A DNA stretch of 64,000 nucleotides from Caulochytrium protostelioides (lineage: Eukaryota > Chytridiomycota > Caulochytriomycetes > Caulochytriales > Caulochytriaceae). Below are positions 39,011 to 50,171 of this stretch, piece after piece; within the stretch, counting starts at the first letter, position 1, and the number at the start of each line of letters is the position of its first letter. The notes beneath the pieces were generated by a model. It did not search any database. It was given only the letters and a program-made list of their open reading frames with translations, and was not told the DNA's origin. Where the stretch lies: positions 3,376-67,375 of the forward strand of contig ML014157.1 of NCBI GenBank assembly GCA_003615045.1, read 5' to 3'. Position numbers and translations under genes: made by a program.

Positions 39011-40150
39011 TGTGACACGGCCAGACCTGTGCTGGCCAACACTGTCGGCAGGGTGCGGAATTCATTATGTTAGTCAAAAATCGTCATTTTGTCTCGTCAG
39101 CTTAAGCCAGAGGGCGTCAAATTCTGACTTCGGCAGCACCATGTGCGTCCCCGATGTGCTGGCGATTTATAGATGTTCTTTTTGCTTGCATCAGCAGATA
39201 GTTGCGGCATGACGCTGGCATTTAGGGTCCTGGCATCAGCTATCGTGCCACACATCTCGCATGGCGTTCTGTAGCACCCTGGACAGCTCACTGCATCGTC
39301 TAGCTGACGGCGTTATGGACCAGGTCTGCCGTTCCGATCCGACGGACATGTTGATAGCGCGTCATGATGGCGCATGTAAGACCGATGAAGCGGTGAAGAA
39401 AACGGTGATATGTCATCCGGTGTTTTGTGTTTTGGACACCGGGCCCTGCCTTCGGATGTTACATCGGATAGTACTGACATCGGCGCCCTCCTTTTCCTGC
39501 TAACGCTTTGATGAGGATCTTTCTTCGCCCCAGCCGTGTTCAGATCCCGTTCGCTTGATCTTCCGCCCCGTTCCGCCTCACCGCCTCTCCAGCTCACCGC
39601 CTCTCTGCCTTTCCACTGACCTGCTTGACCCCGCGTCGCCACTACTTCGTGTTCCGCACGGGCCATCCGCTCGCGTTGTTTTGGTATTCCTGGCATTTTG
39701 CGGTCCCGCTCAAGCAAAACCATCTCGTACACCCGCACCTGACCGGTGTTCGCCCCCGCACGCCCTCGCCGCCGGCCTCGCGCCAACACGCCTGCCGGAA
39801 CCAGGGTTGACGCCGCAGCGCTGGCCTGCACGCGCACGTACAACCAAGCGCAAGGCCGCGATCGAATGGATGTATAAAACCAAGCACGCGTACGAGTATT
39901 AAGTCAGAAGTTGATCGTGCGCATCACAAGCAGCCACCTAGTTCGTCCGTCTTGATCCTTTCCCGCAGTGCAAGCGGGCAATTCTTTTCTTTCTCCCCCC
40001 ATCGCCTTCGCCTCCGGCTTGTACTCGCGCCTCCACCCATTGCCGATCACAGAGGCCTTCCGTATCGGGTCTGCAGGCTCCCGGACTTCTCGTAGCTTCC
40101 GAGTCTTTCCCCAACGGCGCCGCTGCGGCGACCGGTGTCCCGCGTTCATC
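39011..40150. other. Intergenic region upstream of the arrestin-SH3 gene
   Basis: No gene was recognised. A plus-strand frame at 39555-39902 (115 codons, ending RKAAIEWMYKTKHAYEY) has no known match and starts at a good ATG only by chance as far as I can tell. A frame continuous with the arrestin gene reaches 39968 but starts at GTG. Confidence 0.4.
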
Positions 40151-42391
40151 ATGTCGCCGATCCAGAAACTGGCACTGCACCCGTTTACGGGTCGCTACTT
40201 TTGCGTCGAGGCCAGCCCCTCTGATGCGGCGATTATGATGGCCGAGATCTTTCTGACGCTGAGCGCGGCGACGCGGCTCGGAATCAGCGCGACGATCGCG
40301 GGCACTATGACCGGTGAGTGGGTTGACTCCTCGGAGACCAAGCACGTCGCCGTCATGTCGGTCTGCGACTCGACCCACGTGCTGCTGGAGCCGTCGCGGC
40401 ATACCATGATGCCGGCGGGGACGCATAAGATTCCGCTCGCCCTCGACTTCCGCGAGGTCATCGCGCCCGGTGTGTCCATGCTGGAGGTCCCGCCCACCTT
40501 CCAATGCGAGGGCGGCCGGGTGGCTTATACGCTGCAGGTGACCCTAACCATCCCGGGGATTGCGCGCCACGCGACCAAGACCCTTGAGGTCCCGCTGCTT
40601 GTGCTGCCGTCGGGAACCCACCGCAGCCGTGCCCTGCTGAACGCGATGCCCATCAGCGTCAGCAACCTTCGCGCGCCGGGCACCTTCCGCCCGCTCGACA
40701 CGGTGGTGTCCGACAGCGTCACTTTGGAGATGCTGCCGCCGGGCCACGGGCAGCACTTCCAGACGAGCCCACTCGTGTCGGCGTCGCCGGCGCCGTTGGC
40801 CGCGTCGTCCGGGTTCGGGGGCCGCCGCCGGCTCTCCAATGCTGACAGTGGCCTCTCGTTTCAGATGGACATCGAGAAACCCGTCGTGTTTGCGGGCGAC
40901 CTCATCGCCTGCCAGCTCACCTGTCATACGCGGCCCGGGCGCCGCATCGCCAAAGTCGTGCTGTCACTGCACGAGTATCTCGAGTTCGACACCTCCAAAT
41001 TTGGTGTCATTACGAACAAGCCGCGAGTGCTGGAGGCCGTCGATGCCGACGATTGGGATCCTGCGGTGCCCTCGCGCCTCCTCACGTTGCCGGTGCCGAT
41101 GGACGTGGCCGACGCGTTTTCACTGAACGTTGGGCTCATTAACCACCGCTTTATCGTGCGCATGAACGTCGTCCTTGAGGGGCAGTCCTGCTCCACCGCG
41201 CTGGTCGAGACGGAGATTGTGATTCTCAAGCGCGGCAACCTCACGGACGTCGTCACGGGCATGCCCATCCTGCCGCGGACCGCGTCCTTGCACGGCGCCT
41301 GCGACCTGCCGATGCGCACGCAGCCGACGCCGCGGACGAACGAGGAAGAGACCACGACGGCTAGTCTGCATCTGAGTGAGGCGACGACGGCGGCTTCGAC
41401 AACGACGCTGACGGAGCTGGACGCCAGCAGCCCTGCGCTGACGCATGGCGGCATGACGCCGGAAAGCCACGCGTCCTCGCTAATGGCCTCGCCCCGCGTT
41501 GGCGTCATTGCCCATGGCTCGCCCCAGGCCGACATGGCGCTGCCCCCGCCAGCCGTCGACGCCCATGCCCACACCCATGCCATGGCGGCCTCCTATTCCT
41601 TCGCAGAATCGCCCATCATGCCGCCTGAAACGCGACCGTCCTCGCCGGTCCGCGGCGACGGGCTCGTGTCCTCCGCCGGCGCCGTGACACTCGCCTCGCG
41701 GGCCAAAGATCCGCGCAAACCCTTCCAGGTGGCGTATGCATACCAGCCGACCCGCGCGGACGAGCTGCGTCTCACCCCGGGGCAGCGCGTGTTCATGACG
41801 CGCGTGTTCCCTGACGGCTGGGCCTATGTCGAGTGCCCGCACGAGCAGACGCTAGGCATGATCCCGCTGCACCATCTGCAGGCTGAGATCGTGCTGGGCA
41901 CGCGGCTTACACATGTCGGCGGTCGCCACTTGCGGAAGGTCAGTGTCGTCCATCCGAGCGCCGCCCACGCCGTCGCTGCCCGCGCTCGCGCCAGCAGCTT
42001 CATGAGCAGCGCCTCATCGCCAGTGCTTCCGATTGCGATGCCGTCGCCCTCAGCTATGCGCTCGCCGATGAGCGGCGACGGCGTGGTGGTCGGCAGCATG
42101 GGCGGCGGCGACGGCCGCTCCCTGGGTCTCGCATACACGAGCCATATCGACCCATCGCTGCAGACTAAGCACCAGACGACCGACTGGCGATTCCTGTGCC
42201 GTTGCGAGCCGCGATATCAGCTGTGGATCGATTGCCTCAAGGACTCGCAGATGGCCGCCGGCTTCGTGGGCGTCCCACCCGTCGCGGCGATTCCCGTGTT
42301 CAACCGTGCCCGCAGCCGCCGCGAGATGGGTACGCCCGACGCGTGTGCTCGCTGCTCGGGGCAGCGTGCAGACCACGCCTCAGTTCTCTGA
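40151..42391 (+). CDS. Arrestin-like protein with an SH3 domain
   Basis: The 746-residue product begins MSPIQKLALHPFTGRYF. Residues about 20-410 have the beta-rich pattern of an arrestin fold in two halves. The N-half contains HKIPLALDFREVIAPG and FQCEGGRVAYTLQVTLTI. The C-half contains IEKPVVFAGDLIACQLTC and SLNVGLINHRFIVRMNVVLE. A Ser/Thr/Ala-rich linker follows. An SH3 domain lies at about 524-577 (QVAYAYQPTRADELRLTPGQ, then DGWAYVEC and GMIPLHHLQ, the ALYDY, GWW and PSNYV equivalents). The C-terminal 170 residues are disordered, with four cysteines near the end. Fungal alpha-arrestins act as adaptors for ubiquitin ligases in transporter endocytosis. An SH3 domain could bind Pro-rich endocytic partners. 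No PPxY motif was noticed. The partner and cargo are unknown. Confidence 0.66.
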   Translation: MSPIQKLALHPFTGRYFCVEASPSDAAIMMAEIFLTLSAATRLGISATIAGTMTGEWVDSSETKHVAVMSVCDSTHVLLEPSRHTMMPAGTHKIPLALDFREVIAPGVSMLEVPPTFQCEGGRVAYTLQVTLTIPGIARHATKTLEVPLLVLPSGTHRSRALLNAMPISVSNLRAPGTFRPLDTVVSDSVTLEMLPPGHGQHFQTSPLVSASPAPLAASSGFGGRRRLSNADSGLSFQMDIEKPVVFAGDLIACQLTCHTRPGRRIAKVVLSLHEYLEFDTSKFGVITNKPRVLEAVDADDWDPAVPSRLLTLPVPMDVADAFSLNVGLINHRFIVRMNVVLEGQSCSTALVETEIVILKRGNLTDVVTGMPILPRTASLHGACDLPMRTQPTPRTNEEETTTASLHLSEATTAASTTTLTELDASSPALTHGGMTPESHASSLMASPRVGVIAHGSPQADMALPPPAVDAHAHTHAMAASYSFAESPIMPPETRPSSPVRGDGLVSSAGAVTLASRAKDPRKPFQVAYAYQPTRADELRLTPGQRVFMTRVFPDGWAYVECPHEQTLGMIPLHHLQAEIVLGTRLTHVGGRHLRKVSVVHPSAAHAVAARARASSFMSSASSPVLPIAMPSPSAMRSPMSGDGVVVGSMGGGDGRSLGLAYTSHIDPSLQTKHQTTDWRFLCRCEPRYQLWIDCLKDSQMAAGFVGVPPVAAIPVFNRARSRREMGTPDACARCSGQRADHASVL

Positions 42392-42654
42392 AACCCCCGT
42401 TCAACTATTTGCTAACGGTACCTTTTGCGCAACTTCTCCTTTTCGGGGAAGCGCTGCCGATCCTCATACGAAAATAGAAAAAAAAGGACTTGATTCATGA
42501 TTTATGCATCATGATATTTATGTTTGATCAGTACTCCCAGGTTTATCATCCATCCATAACGCTTGATTCATCGATGGCGCGATAGAAGAATGGATGTTGG
42601 TGGGTGTTAATCGACCCATACTCAGCGGTTCCCCATGTTGTTCCAGACGACTCC
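42392..42654. other. Short AT-richer spacer between the arrestin gene and Fanzor remnant E
   Basis: Contains no recognised gene. It may include the undetectable N-terminal part of remnant E. Confidence 0.4.
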
Positions 42655-42938
42655 GGTGCATGCAAAGACAAATCGGACCCGATTGGTCCTGAAATAAAAA
42701 GTGTAAAGCCGGCGCGTGAAGACCGTGATCAGAGGTTTGTTGCGGTGTGATACCACCACTTATAGCAGCTTTGTGAACCACGACCTGAGCTCCGCCTTGA
42801 AGATCCGTTGCTGCCTGGCCTCGCCCGTCAGGCCTGCTGCAGTCCGTGTTCGGTAAGCGCATTCGATGCTCAACCCAATGCGGACTGTCTCCTTGGGGAA
42901 TCCCCTGAGGGCGTCAAGGAGGGCATGGTGTTCGTGTT
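42655..42938 (+). pseudogene. Fanzor/TnpB-like remnant E (C-terminal part and right end)
   Basis: The frame first reads TRLVLK, stop, and then after another stop VIRGLLRCDTTTYSSFVNHD followed by LSSALKIRCCLASPVRP. These correspond to VVRGLLWCDATHGNFVNRD and LVAALNIRRCL in copy C. The RuvC-III Asp is kept (NHD). Two in-frame stops precede it, and everything N-terminal is missing. The frame ends at a TAA about 20 bp before the shared right-end segment at 42878-42938. Confidence 0.74.
42878..42938 (+). repeat. Shared right-end segment of Fanzor remnant E; candidate guide-RNA scaffold
   Basis: Begins AATGCGGACTGTCTCCTTGG and ends GGGCATGGTGTTCGTGTT. The central GGGGAATCCCC forms a stem-loop, with CCT and AGG able to extend it. 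Homology to the other three copies ends at 42938. Confidence 0.55.
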
Positions 42939-43799
42939 GAATTGTCCCCGGGCAGTCTTGAAAACATGTTCAATACACCCGACGCGCTGGGGTAGTCCGA
43001 GCCTGATGCCGATCCCCGGCGGGGGCAGCTCAGGTCGGCCTCCCTGCTGCAGGTCTCCGCAGGTCTTTTGGAGCGGCGGCCGGGCTGAGTTGGGCGGCGT
43101 CCGCGATGGTGGGTGAGCACGCGCGCTGGTAAGCTCGAGCGCCCCCGCAAGACATCAGTGGGGGCCAGAACGGGGTTTCACGACGCGTCGCCGCGCCTTT
43201 ATGATGCAGCGGAGACGGGCGGCCGAGTCTGACAACAACGGATCGCCGGCGGCGCGCGTCGTTTATACGGGTCCGTTGTCAGTCTCCTCCTGGCAACCCG
43301 ATTCTTAAGTCTCTCATGGACGATGTTCCTGACTGCCTCGACGCCTCGAGTCCCTGCGGTGGTCGCGCGCGCCCTAGCTGCCGCTTGCACGTCACACCTT
43401 CTGCTCCACACCCCGCTCGGGTGGAATCGCCGCTTCGCTGTGTGACCGTCAGCCGTTCGACTGGGATCACGCGTCCTTAACCACCGCTGCGAGGATTCAT
43501 ACGCGTGCTGCGTGGATCCTTCTGGCCTTGCTACTTGATACTCAGCAACCGGCAGGCCGCAGCGGCCGCGTCGTGGCCGGAGGAGTCTTGCACTGGGGGA
43601 GCTCGGCACTGACGACCACGTGACTGCTTCGGCGGACGGTGCATGCTGCCCACGCGGCCGTCCGTGGCGCTAGCAATACCCCCTCTGGCGCACGCTTTGC
43701 GCACGCCGCTTTGGGAGAGACCACGAGCTCGAGAGCTGCTTGCACGCGTCAGCATCGACACTGATTCATGATGCCACCTGCGCGTCACGAGCGGCGGTG
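42939..43799. other. Intergenic region upstream of SAC3
   Basis: No gene was recognised. Frames up to 136 codons on the minus strand have no domains. Confidence 0.45.
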
Positions 43800-46700
43800 A
43801 TGGATTACAATCCGCCAGGCTTTGGGAAGGTAAGGGCGACATGCAGTCGACGGCCTGCCTGGCCACATCCTGGCGGGGTCGACTCGTCCTGCTGCCGGCC
43901 TACGATCCGGTCCCCTCCTGGCCACTAAACCGGATCGCATCGCATATCACCGCATCGATTTGCACTGCAACTGATACTCATCCTCACTCGTTTTTCTCAA
44001 TGGCCCCCGATCAAACGAATAGCCTCGTGGCCACCCCGCGTCGTCCCAGCCGTCGGCCTTTGGATCCCAGCCGCAGACCCAGTATGGACCGGCGGGCGGC
44101 CGCGGCCGCGGCGGTGGCGGCGGACCCCGCGGCGGCGGCCGTGGCCGCGGCAACCTGTCGCTCCACCTGCCACACGGTCACGCGCCGCGTGCGCAAACGA
44201 TGCGCCTGAACGGCGCGACCCCGGCGCCGCCGGCCGCGGGGACTTTTGGGACGCCGCAGCCAGCCCTAGGGTTTGGCCAATCGGAGCCAGCCCCAGGGTT
44301 TGGTCAATCACAGCCAGCACCGGCGTTCGGACCGCCGCCATCCGCCTTCGGCCAGCCCGCCGCGTTTGGCCGGCCGGCACCGGCAGTGCCGTTCGGTTCC
44401 GCAGCGTTGGCTCGGGTCTCGTTCGGCGAGTCATCGCCCGCGTTCAGTACGGCGTCGAGCGCGCCGCCGCCGTTTGGTGGCGCCAAGATGCCGGCTTGCG
44501 GGTCGTTTGGCCCGGCCCCGACCCCGCCGCCCACCACATTACGCGACCACCGCGAACGCGCGCCCCAAAGGAACGGCCGCGCCGCAATCATCCCGTCGGC
44601 GTCGTCGTCGATCGTTCCGGACACGGACGTGAAGCCGCAGCGCGAAGATCGCTTCAACGACGCGCCACAGGGCAATCGCTACATGGAAATGAAGAACGGC
44701 CGCGAGGCGCTGCGCAAGCACTTTATCGAGGCCGGCAAGATGGCCGATCCCAGCGCGACGTATCATCTGAAAGACGCGATCCGCCTGGTGCCCGAGTGCC
44801 GTGACATGTGTCCCGAATTCGAGCGACATGAGCGTGAGTTCCAGAAGGCGCTCCACTTTCTCGAAAAGATCCCGGGCACCGACCAGGTCGACCACCAGAA
44901 GGCCGTCAAGCGCTATCGGCGCTCGGCGGCAGGCGACCCGCCCCCGCTGCCTTCCGACATCCGTCCGCCCCCTGTGCTCAACCAGACCCTCGACTACCTG
45001 ATTCATACCATTATCGGCCAGTATGGCATCAACAACACCGACGTCCACGTGTTCGTGTTTGACCGGACGCGCAGTGTCCGCAACGATCTGGTGCTGCAGA
45101 ACGAGCGCGGGCCTGCAGCCATTGCGATCCACGAGCGCATCGCGCGATACCACGCGATATGCTGCTACCAGCTTTTTGGCCAGGCCCAGGTCTCGCTCCA
45201 GCAGGAGATCGAGCAGCTGCGCAAAGCGCTGCAGAGCTTGATTGAGTTCTATGCGGAGGCACGGACCCAGCGCGGCGAAATCTATCCGAACGAGCCCGAG
45301 TTCCAGGCCTACCAGCTGCTCGCGTACATGCACAAGAGCGACCTGCCCAGTCACGCGCACTATCTGCCGGACCGGGTGTTTGCGCATCCTTATATGCAAC
45401 AAGCCTTGCGCATCCAGGCCGCCTACCGCGCCGGCTTTAGCGCACGCTTCTTTTCGCTGATCCAGAGCCCCGAAACGCCGTTTGTGATGGCCTGCGTCGC
45501 CCACATGTCCTTTGCCACTGTGCGCTCGAACGCCATCAAGAGTCTCCAGTCAGGTCTCTACTTTATCCATCCCAGCACCGACTGGGTTCCCTTAAGCGAC
45601 CTGGCACCCCTACTCGGGTATGGTTCGCCCGACGATGTCCTGACCGAACTCCAGGTCTACGGCATCCAGACAAAACGGATGCACGACGGTTCGATTGGCG
45701 CTAAGCTCGGCAAAATTCCCGAGCCCGCTATTGCGGACCCTACCGGGAAGCCCCGCGGCACGCGGATGGTGCCGGGCGTCTTCAAGACCAATACGCATCT
45801 GCTCGCTGCCCTGAAGCCCTCGACCTATCTTCTTGAGCCAAAACGCCACCGCTACTCGGATATCGATTTAATCGACGGCGCTTGGACGCAGCCGGTGGAC
45901 GCGCCGCTCTCGGCCACCATGGCCATCAGCCCCATGACGGCGCAGGGAATGACGCCGCCTGCATCCACCGAATTCGCCGTGGCACCCCCGTCCGCGTCGT
46001 CCTTCCCGTCCACTTGCTTCCCGTCGGCATTCCGTTCTTCGGCCTCCGCGGCGACCCCGAACCGTCCGGCCGTCTCCGTTCCGGCACCTGCATTTGCATC
46101 TACACCGGCTCCCGCACTCGCACTCGCACCCGCCGCCAATCCTGTGATCTCCGCTTCCTTCGCGGCCACAGCCTTGTCCCCGGTGTCATCGGCGGCGGCG
46201 GCCGCCGCCGCGCCCATGGCTGTTAGGCCAACAGCGCCGGCGGCGTCGCAGCCGCCCCCGTCCACGCTTCCGCGCCGTCCCGATCCGCGCCGATTGCCAA
46301 CTGCTGCGTCTTCGGTGGCGACGCCCGCCGCGACCGCTTCCGCAGCGCCGACACGGGGGTCGGCTTCCGCCTTGGGCGCGACCCCGTTCGCGACGACGCC
46401 GTCCGCCGCACCGCCCGCGCCTGCGGCCCTCCCCAACGTGTTTGTCGCGGCGCCACCGACGGCGGGACCGGCCGCGCTGCCCATGGCGGGCCCCCCCGCC
46501 TCGGCTACCGCTTCAGCCGGACCAGCATCGACCCTGGTCGCCTTGACGGCGGCGGGGCCGCCGTCTCTCGCGCCGCCGGCAGCACTGTCGAGCCTTCCCA
46601 CGGCGCCGAGTCCGCGGACCGCCCTCCACGAGGGCTGTGCCGCGGGCCGCCGCACCAGCGCGTCGCTCCCGTTGCCGCAGCGCTCGTCGGCCTTCGAGGG

Positions 46701-49700
46701 CTCGCCCCAGGCGGTCGTCCGACGCATCCCCGCGGTCGAGCCGCGCCTGTATCAAGGCCTCTTCCGCCGTCTCTACGAGGACGTGGTCCGCGGGATCCTG
46801 CACGAGGCCATCCAAGACCACGTCCTGGCCCACGCGAGCACCCAGATGACGACGCGCATCCTCGAGTCGTGGCTCGTGTACACGATGCGGTCGCTCTTTG
46901 CCAAAGAGCGCGTTGTCGGGCACTTCACGAACGTGATGGTCAAGCAGGTGCTTGCGAACGACGTCCGTCTCGTTTGCGCGCAACAGTTTGCGGCGCGGGC
47001 GCTGCTGGCCCGCCACGTGGCAGTGTGGCGCACGCGGGGCGCGCAGTCGGCCGAGAACCGCCGACTCGCGGCGGCCTGGCGGGCCAACAGTCTCGTCCAA
47101 GCTGCCGGCATCGGGCTCGGCGCAGACGGCGGCTTTCGTCCCGAGAGCGCGACGAGCCCTCCGTCGTCATGGACTTCAGCACGGGCCGATGTCGGGCTTT
47201 ACCGGCTGAATGCGATCTGGCACCGCGACGAGCAGCGCCAGCAGCTGTGGGAGCCGCTTCCCGACCTCTTTGAGCATTTGCAGCAGTGGCCTGGCCTCAT
47301 CGAGCGACTGCGGCGCATGCATGCGCCACAACCGGCATCGGACCACGCGGTCGCGTCCATCAAGACCGTGCGCCACCTGTATGTCAAGACGATCGTCGGC
47401 AGCACCGTCGATCTGGACACGCCCGCCGGGATCGTGCATCCCACCGACGCGGCGACACTCATCTGGCTGCTCTCCAAATTCGTGCCGTCGCCCGACTGGG
47501 ACGCGCGCGCTCGGCGCCTCATGCAGCACCTCACCGGGCTCAGCCGTGGCGGCGCCCCGCGGCGTAGTCAGGACCCGGCGACCCCGAGCGTCAAGACGCA
47601 TGTCTGGCTGCAGACTGCATTTGAGATCGATCGGGACTACGCCGCGGCGATGCCGGCGACGAGCGCGTTTTCGGTGCGGTACTTGCTCCAACACGTCTGC
47701 ATCACCCATGCCGCGTCGCCGATCGAGTCGCCGTTGCCCACGCGGCAGGCACAACCGCACAACAGCGAGGCCGGACCCTTTTCAGGCACCACGATGCTCA
47801 TCTATCTCTGCTGCACGCCGGGGGTCCACGAGTCCCTGCCGTCCTACAGCGTCAAGGAGCGGTCGCGCCTGTATGCGTATCTGAGTCGATTGCCGCGCTA
47901 CGCCCAGACCGCCGTCCTCATCGTCTTCCCCGCCGTCCCGCACTGCTCGGGCACCGTCTTCCGTGACCAGTGCCTCCCTGGCTTTGAGCTTCCGCGTCTC
48001 CAGGCGGCGGGCTTGCTCCATCAGCAGCCCGACGTGCTCGTGCTCGAGCATTTCCACCAGCAGGGGCTGCCGCCGGCCTCGCTGGACCAGTTCCCGGCCA
48101 GCGACGACCCTGACGACGCGCAGGTGGATGCGCAGGGGGTGCTTGCCTGGCAGCAGCAGGACCGGAGACGTCTCAGCGCGGCGGTGCTGGCGCTCCACCA
48201 GAAGGCCCCTGCGCCCCCGCATCTGGCGTGGGACGCGAAAGCCCTGTGCCTGACGCTCCCCGGCATCGGCGAAGCGCTCGCCGAAGGCTGTGGCCACGTG
48301 GTCTACCAGCTGCAGTCTCGCGTGCGCGCCACATGGAAAGCCACGCTGCGCCGCAGCACCGCGATGTCGCCGCCGTCCAGGTCGGCGGCATGGAACCGCC
48401 TCGTCACGTTCAGTCTCCAAACGCTGTCGTGCAGCCCGTACTACGTGCTGATGCTCATGAATGCCCAGGTCGCCTGCTGGAATGCATGGCTCGACCGGAT
48501 CCATGCGGCGCTGCTGCCGCCGCCGCCCTCAAGCCCGGCCATGTCGGCGTTGGCGGTGGTCGCGTGGCCCGCAGAGGAAGATGCCGCGAGCTATGAGGAC
48601 GACGTGCCGCCTATCACGTGGAACACGCCCGCCATGCTACAGCGGCGACAGCGTGCCGTCGAGCGATACCGGCTGCCGCTGCCCGCCGGCCCGGATGACC
48701 TCGCTGCCGCGAATGCCGCGTCGCACCAAATCAATGCGATCCTCACGGCCGCCGTCCAGACGGCCACCCGTGGCGGTGACGGCCGACTGGCGTCGTTGGC
48801 GACCGCGGCCACCTCGGCGCCGCTCGTGCGCCCGCTACTGCTGACCGCCAAGCAGCGCCTGGACGCGTGGGCCAACCACGTGCTGCGCCACTGCGCCCAC
48901 GGCCGACTCTCCCCGAGCCTGAGCTTGCGGCTGAGCGGGCGGTTGACTCAGTTCTGGGCCGCGGTGGGCCGCGACCCACTCAGTGCCGCGGCGACGGCCG
49001 CCACGGGCTCTACGGGCGGCGGCGCGTGGGCGCAGCTCTTCCGCATACTCCTCGAGCTCCTCCTTCGGTGGATTCAGGACGATCCCGACGTGACCGGCGT
49101 ATTGCCGACGCTACGAGGCGCCGGCCTGGTGCCGAGCCAGGTGCTCGCCGTGGCGCAGTCGGTGGCGCTCGACCAATCCGCCGCCATGGATGAGGCGCTC
49201 CAGCGCCTGGCGGTGACGGCGCACGTGGAGGCTCTGGACGCGGCGCTCACGCGGGAGGCCGAAGCGGCCGCGGTCCTGCGCGCTCCCGTTCTGCCCGCCA
49301 CGCCCTCCATGCGGTCGGCGTCGTCCCGGCGCGATATCGCGATGGCCTCGCCCACGCCGTCGGCGATGTCGATCGCCTCCGCTTCCACCACGATGGCCGA
49401 CGCCGTCGCGGTCGACGCCGACCACGACGGCGCCGGCGCCGCTTTCAAGCGCGCCCGTCTCGACTCGAGGGACGGCGCTTCTCGCCGCCGGCCGAGCAGT
49501 CCCGAGCACAGTGTGGCGGGCACCGGCGGCGCGCCCTCGATCCCGGGCTCGCCGTGGCTCCCGCAGCACGCCGACTGGGACGACGGGACGTACCTCACCC
49601 GACTGCTCGCCGCTGCGCGCGCCGACCTGCGGCACCTTTCCGCATCGGGATCCGTCGCAGGATCGCCGCGGCTTTCGGCCCACGGGTCGCCTCGGTTCTC

Positions 49701-49947
49701 GGCTCACGGGTCGCCGCGATTCTCGGCCCACGGGTCACCACGGCCGCGGGGCGCGATGCCGGGCGCGATGCCGGCTTATATAGGCAGTACCTTACGGCCC
49801 GCGGGCACCGCTTTCGGTGCGGCAGACGCGATGCCGCTGTCGCCCATGCTCGCGGATCCGCCGATGCCGCGGTTCCGTCTCGACGCCTCCGTAGGCCCGA
49901 TCATCGATCCGCTGGACGGCCCTTGGATTCAACCCACCCGACAATAA
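43800..49947 (+). CDS. SAC3: SAC3/GANP-domain protein, mRNA export scaffold of TREX-2, two exons
   Basis: Scaffold of the TREX-2 complex that ties transcription to mRNA export at the nuclear pore. Exon 1 is 43800-43829 (MDYNPPGFGK). A 193-bp intron runs from GTAAGG to the AATAG before 44023. Exon 2 is 44023-49947, giving 1,984 residues. The AG at 44022 is the first after a CTGAT branch-like sequence, and the join keeps frame. The N-terminus combines an FG/GFG-repeat region with an RGG box (GGRGRGGGGGPRGGGRGRG), likely for nucleoporin and RNA contacts. The SAC3/GANP domain spans about 265-560 (VPECRDMCPEFERHERE to STDWVPLSDLAPLLGY). The remaining 1,400 residues include Ala/Pro-rich disorder and a possible MCM3AP/GANP-like C-terminal region, ending in short SAHGSPRF repeats. 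A single-exon start at 44200 would lose the RGG box. Confidence 0.87.
49660..49743 (+). repeat. 24-bp coding tandem repeat near the SAC3 C-terminus
   Basis: About 3.5 units encode the octapeptide GSPR(L/F)SAH. Third-base differences between units show the array is not brand new. Confidence 0.92.
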
Positions 49948-50171
49948 TGTTACATCGAAGCATTTTTATACAGAACTCAGCGGACCCAGCCCGGCAGAAG
50001 GCGCACAAGCCATGTGATGCGATGCGATGCGATGGGGCGACGGTCAAGGTCGAGACCCATCACCAAGGTCGAAGAGGAGACGACGCCCGGGGCGGCACAG
50101 TTTTCCGACAAGGGGTAGAGCCGAGCCGATAGCGTCGAGCCGATAGCGTTGCGTCGAGGGCGTCAAGTTGA
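49948..50171. other. Shared 3' region of the convergent SAC3 and CHIP genes
   Basis: A 224-bp tail-to-tail spacer with a short GCGAT repeat (TGCGATGCGATGCGATGGGG near 50016). No gene seen. Confidence 0.5.

Noticed and set aside
39555-39902. 115-codon frame ending KTKHAYEY
   Set aside because: No domain, signal or homologue recognised, and overlapping frames on the other strand are longer. Left as unsupported.
43841-44209. Frame overlapping the SAC3 start (Ala-rich product)
   Set aside because: It is a shadow of the RGG-encoding sequence, which reads in another frame continuous with SAC3.
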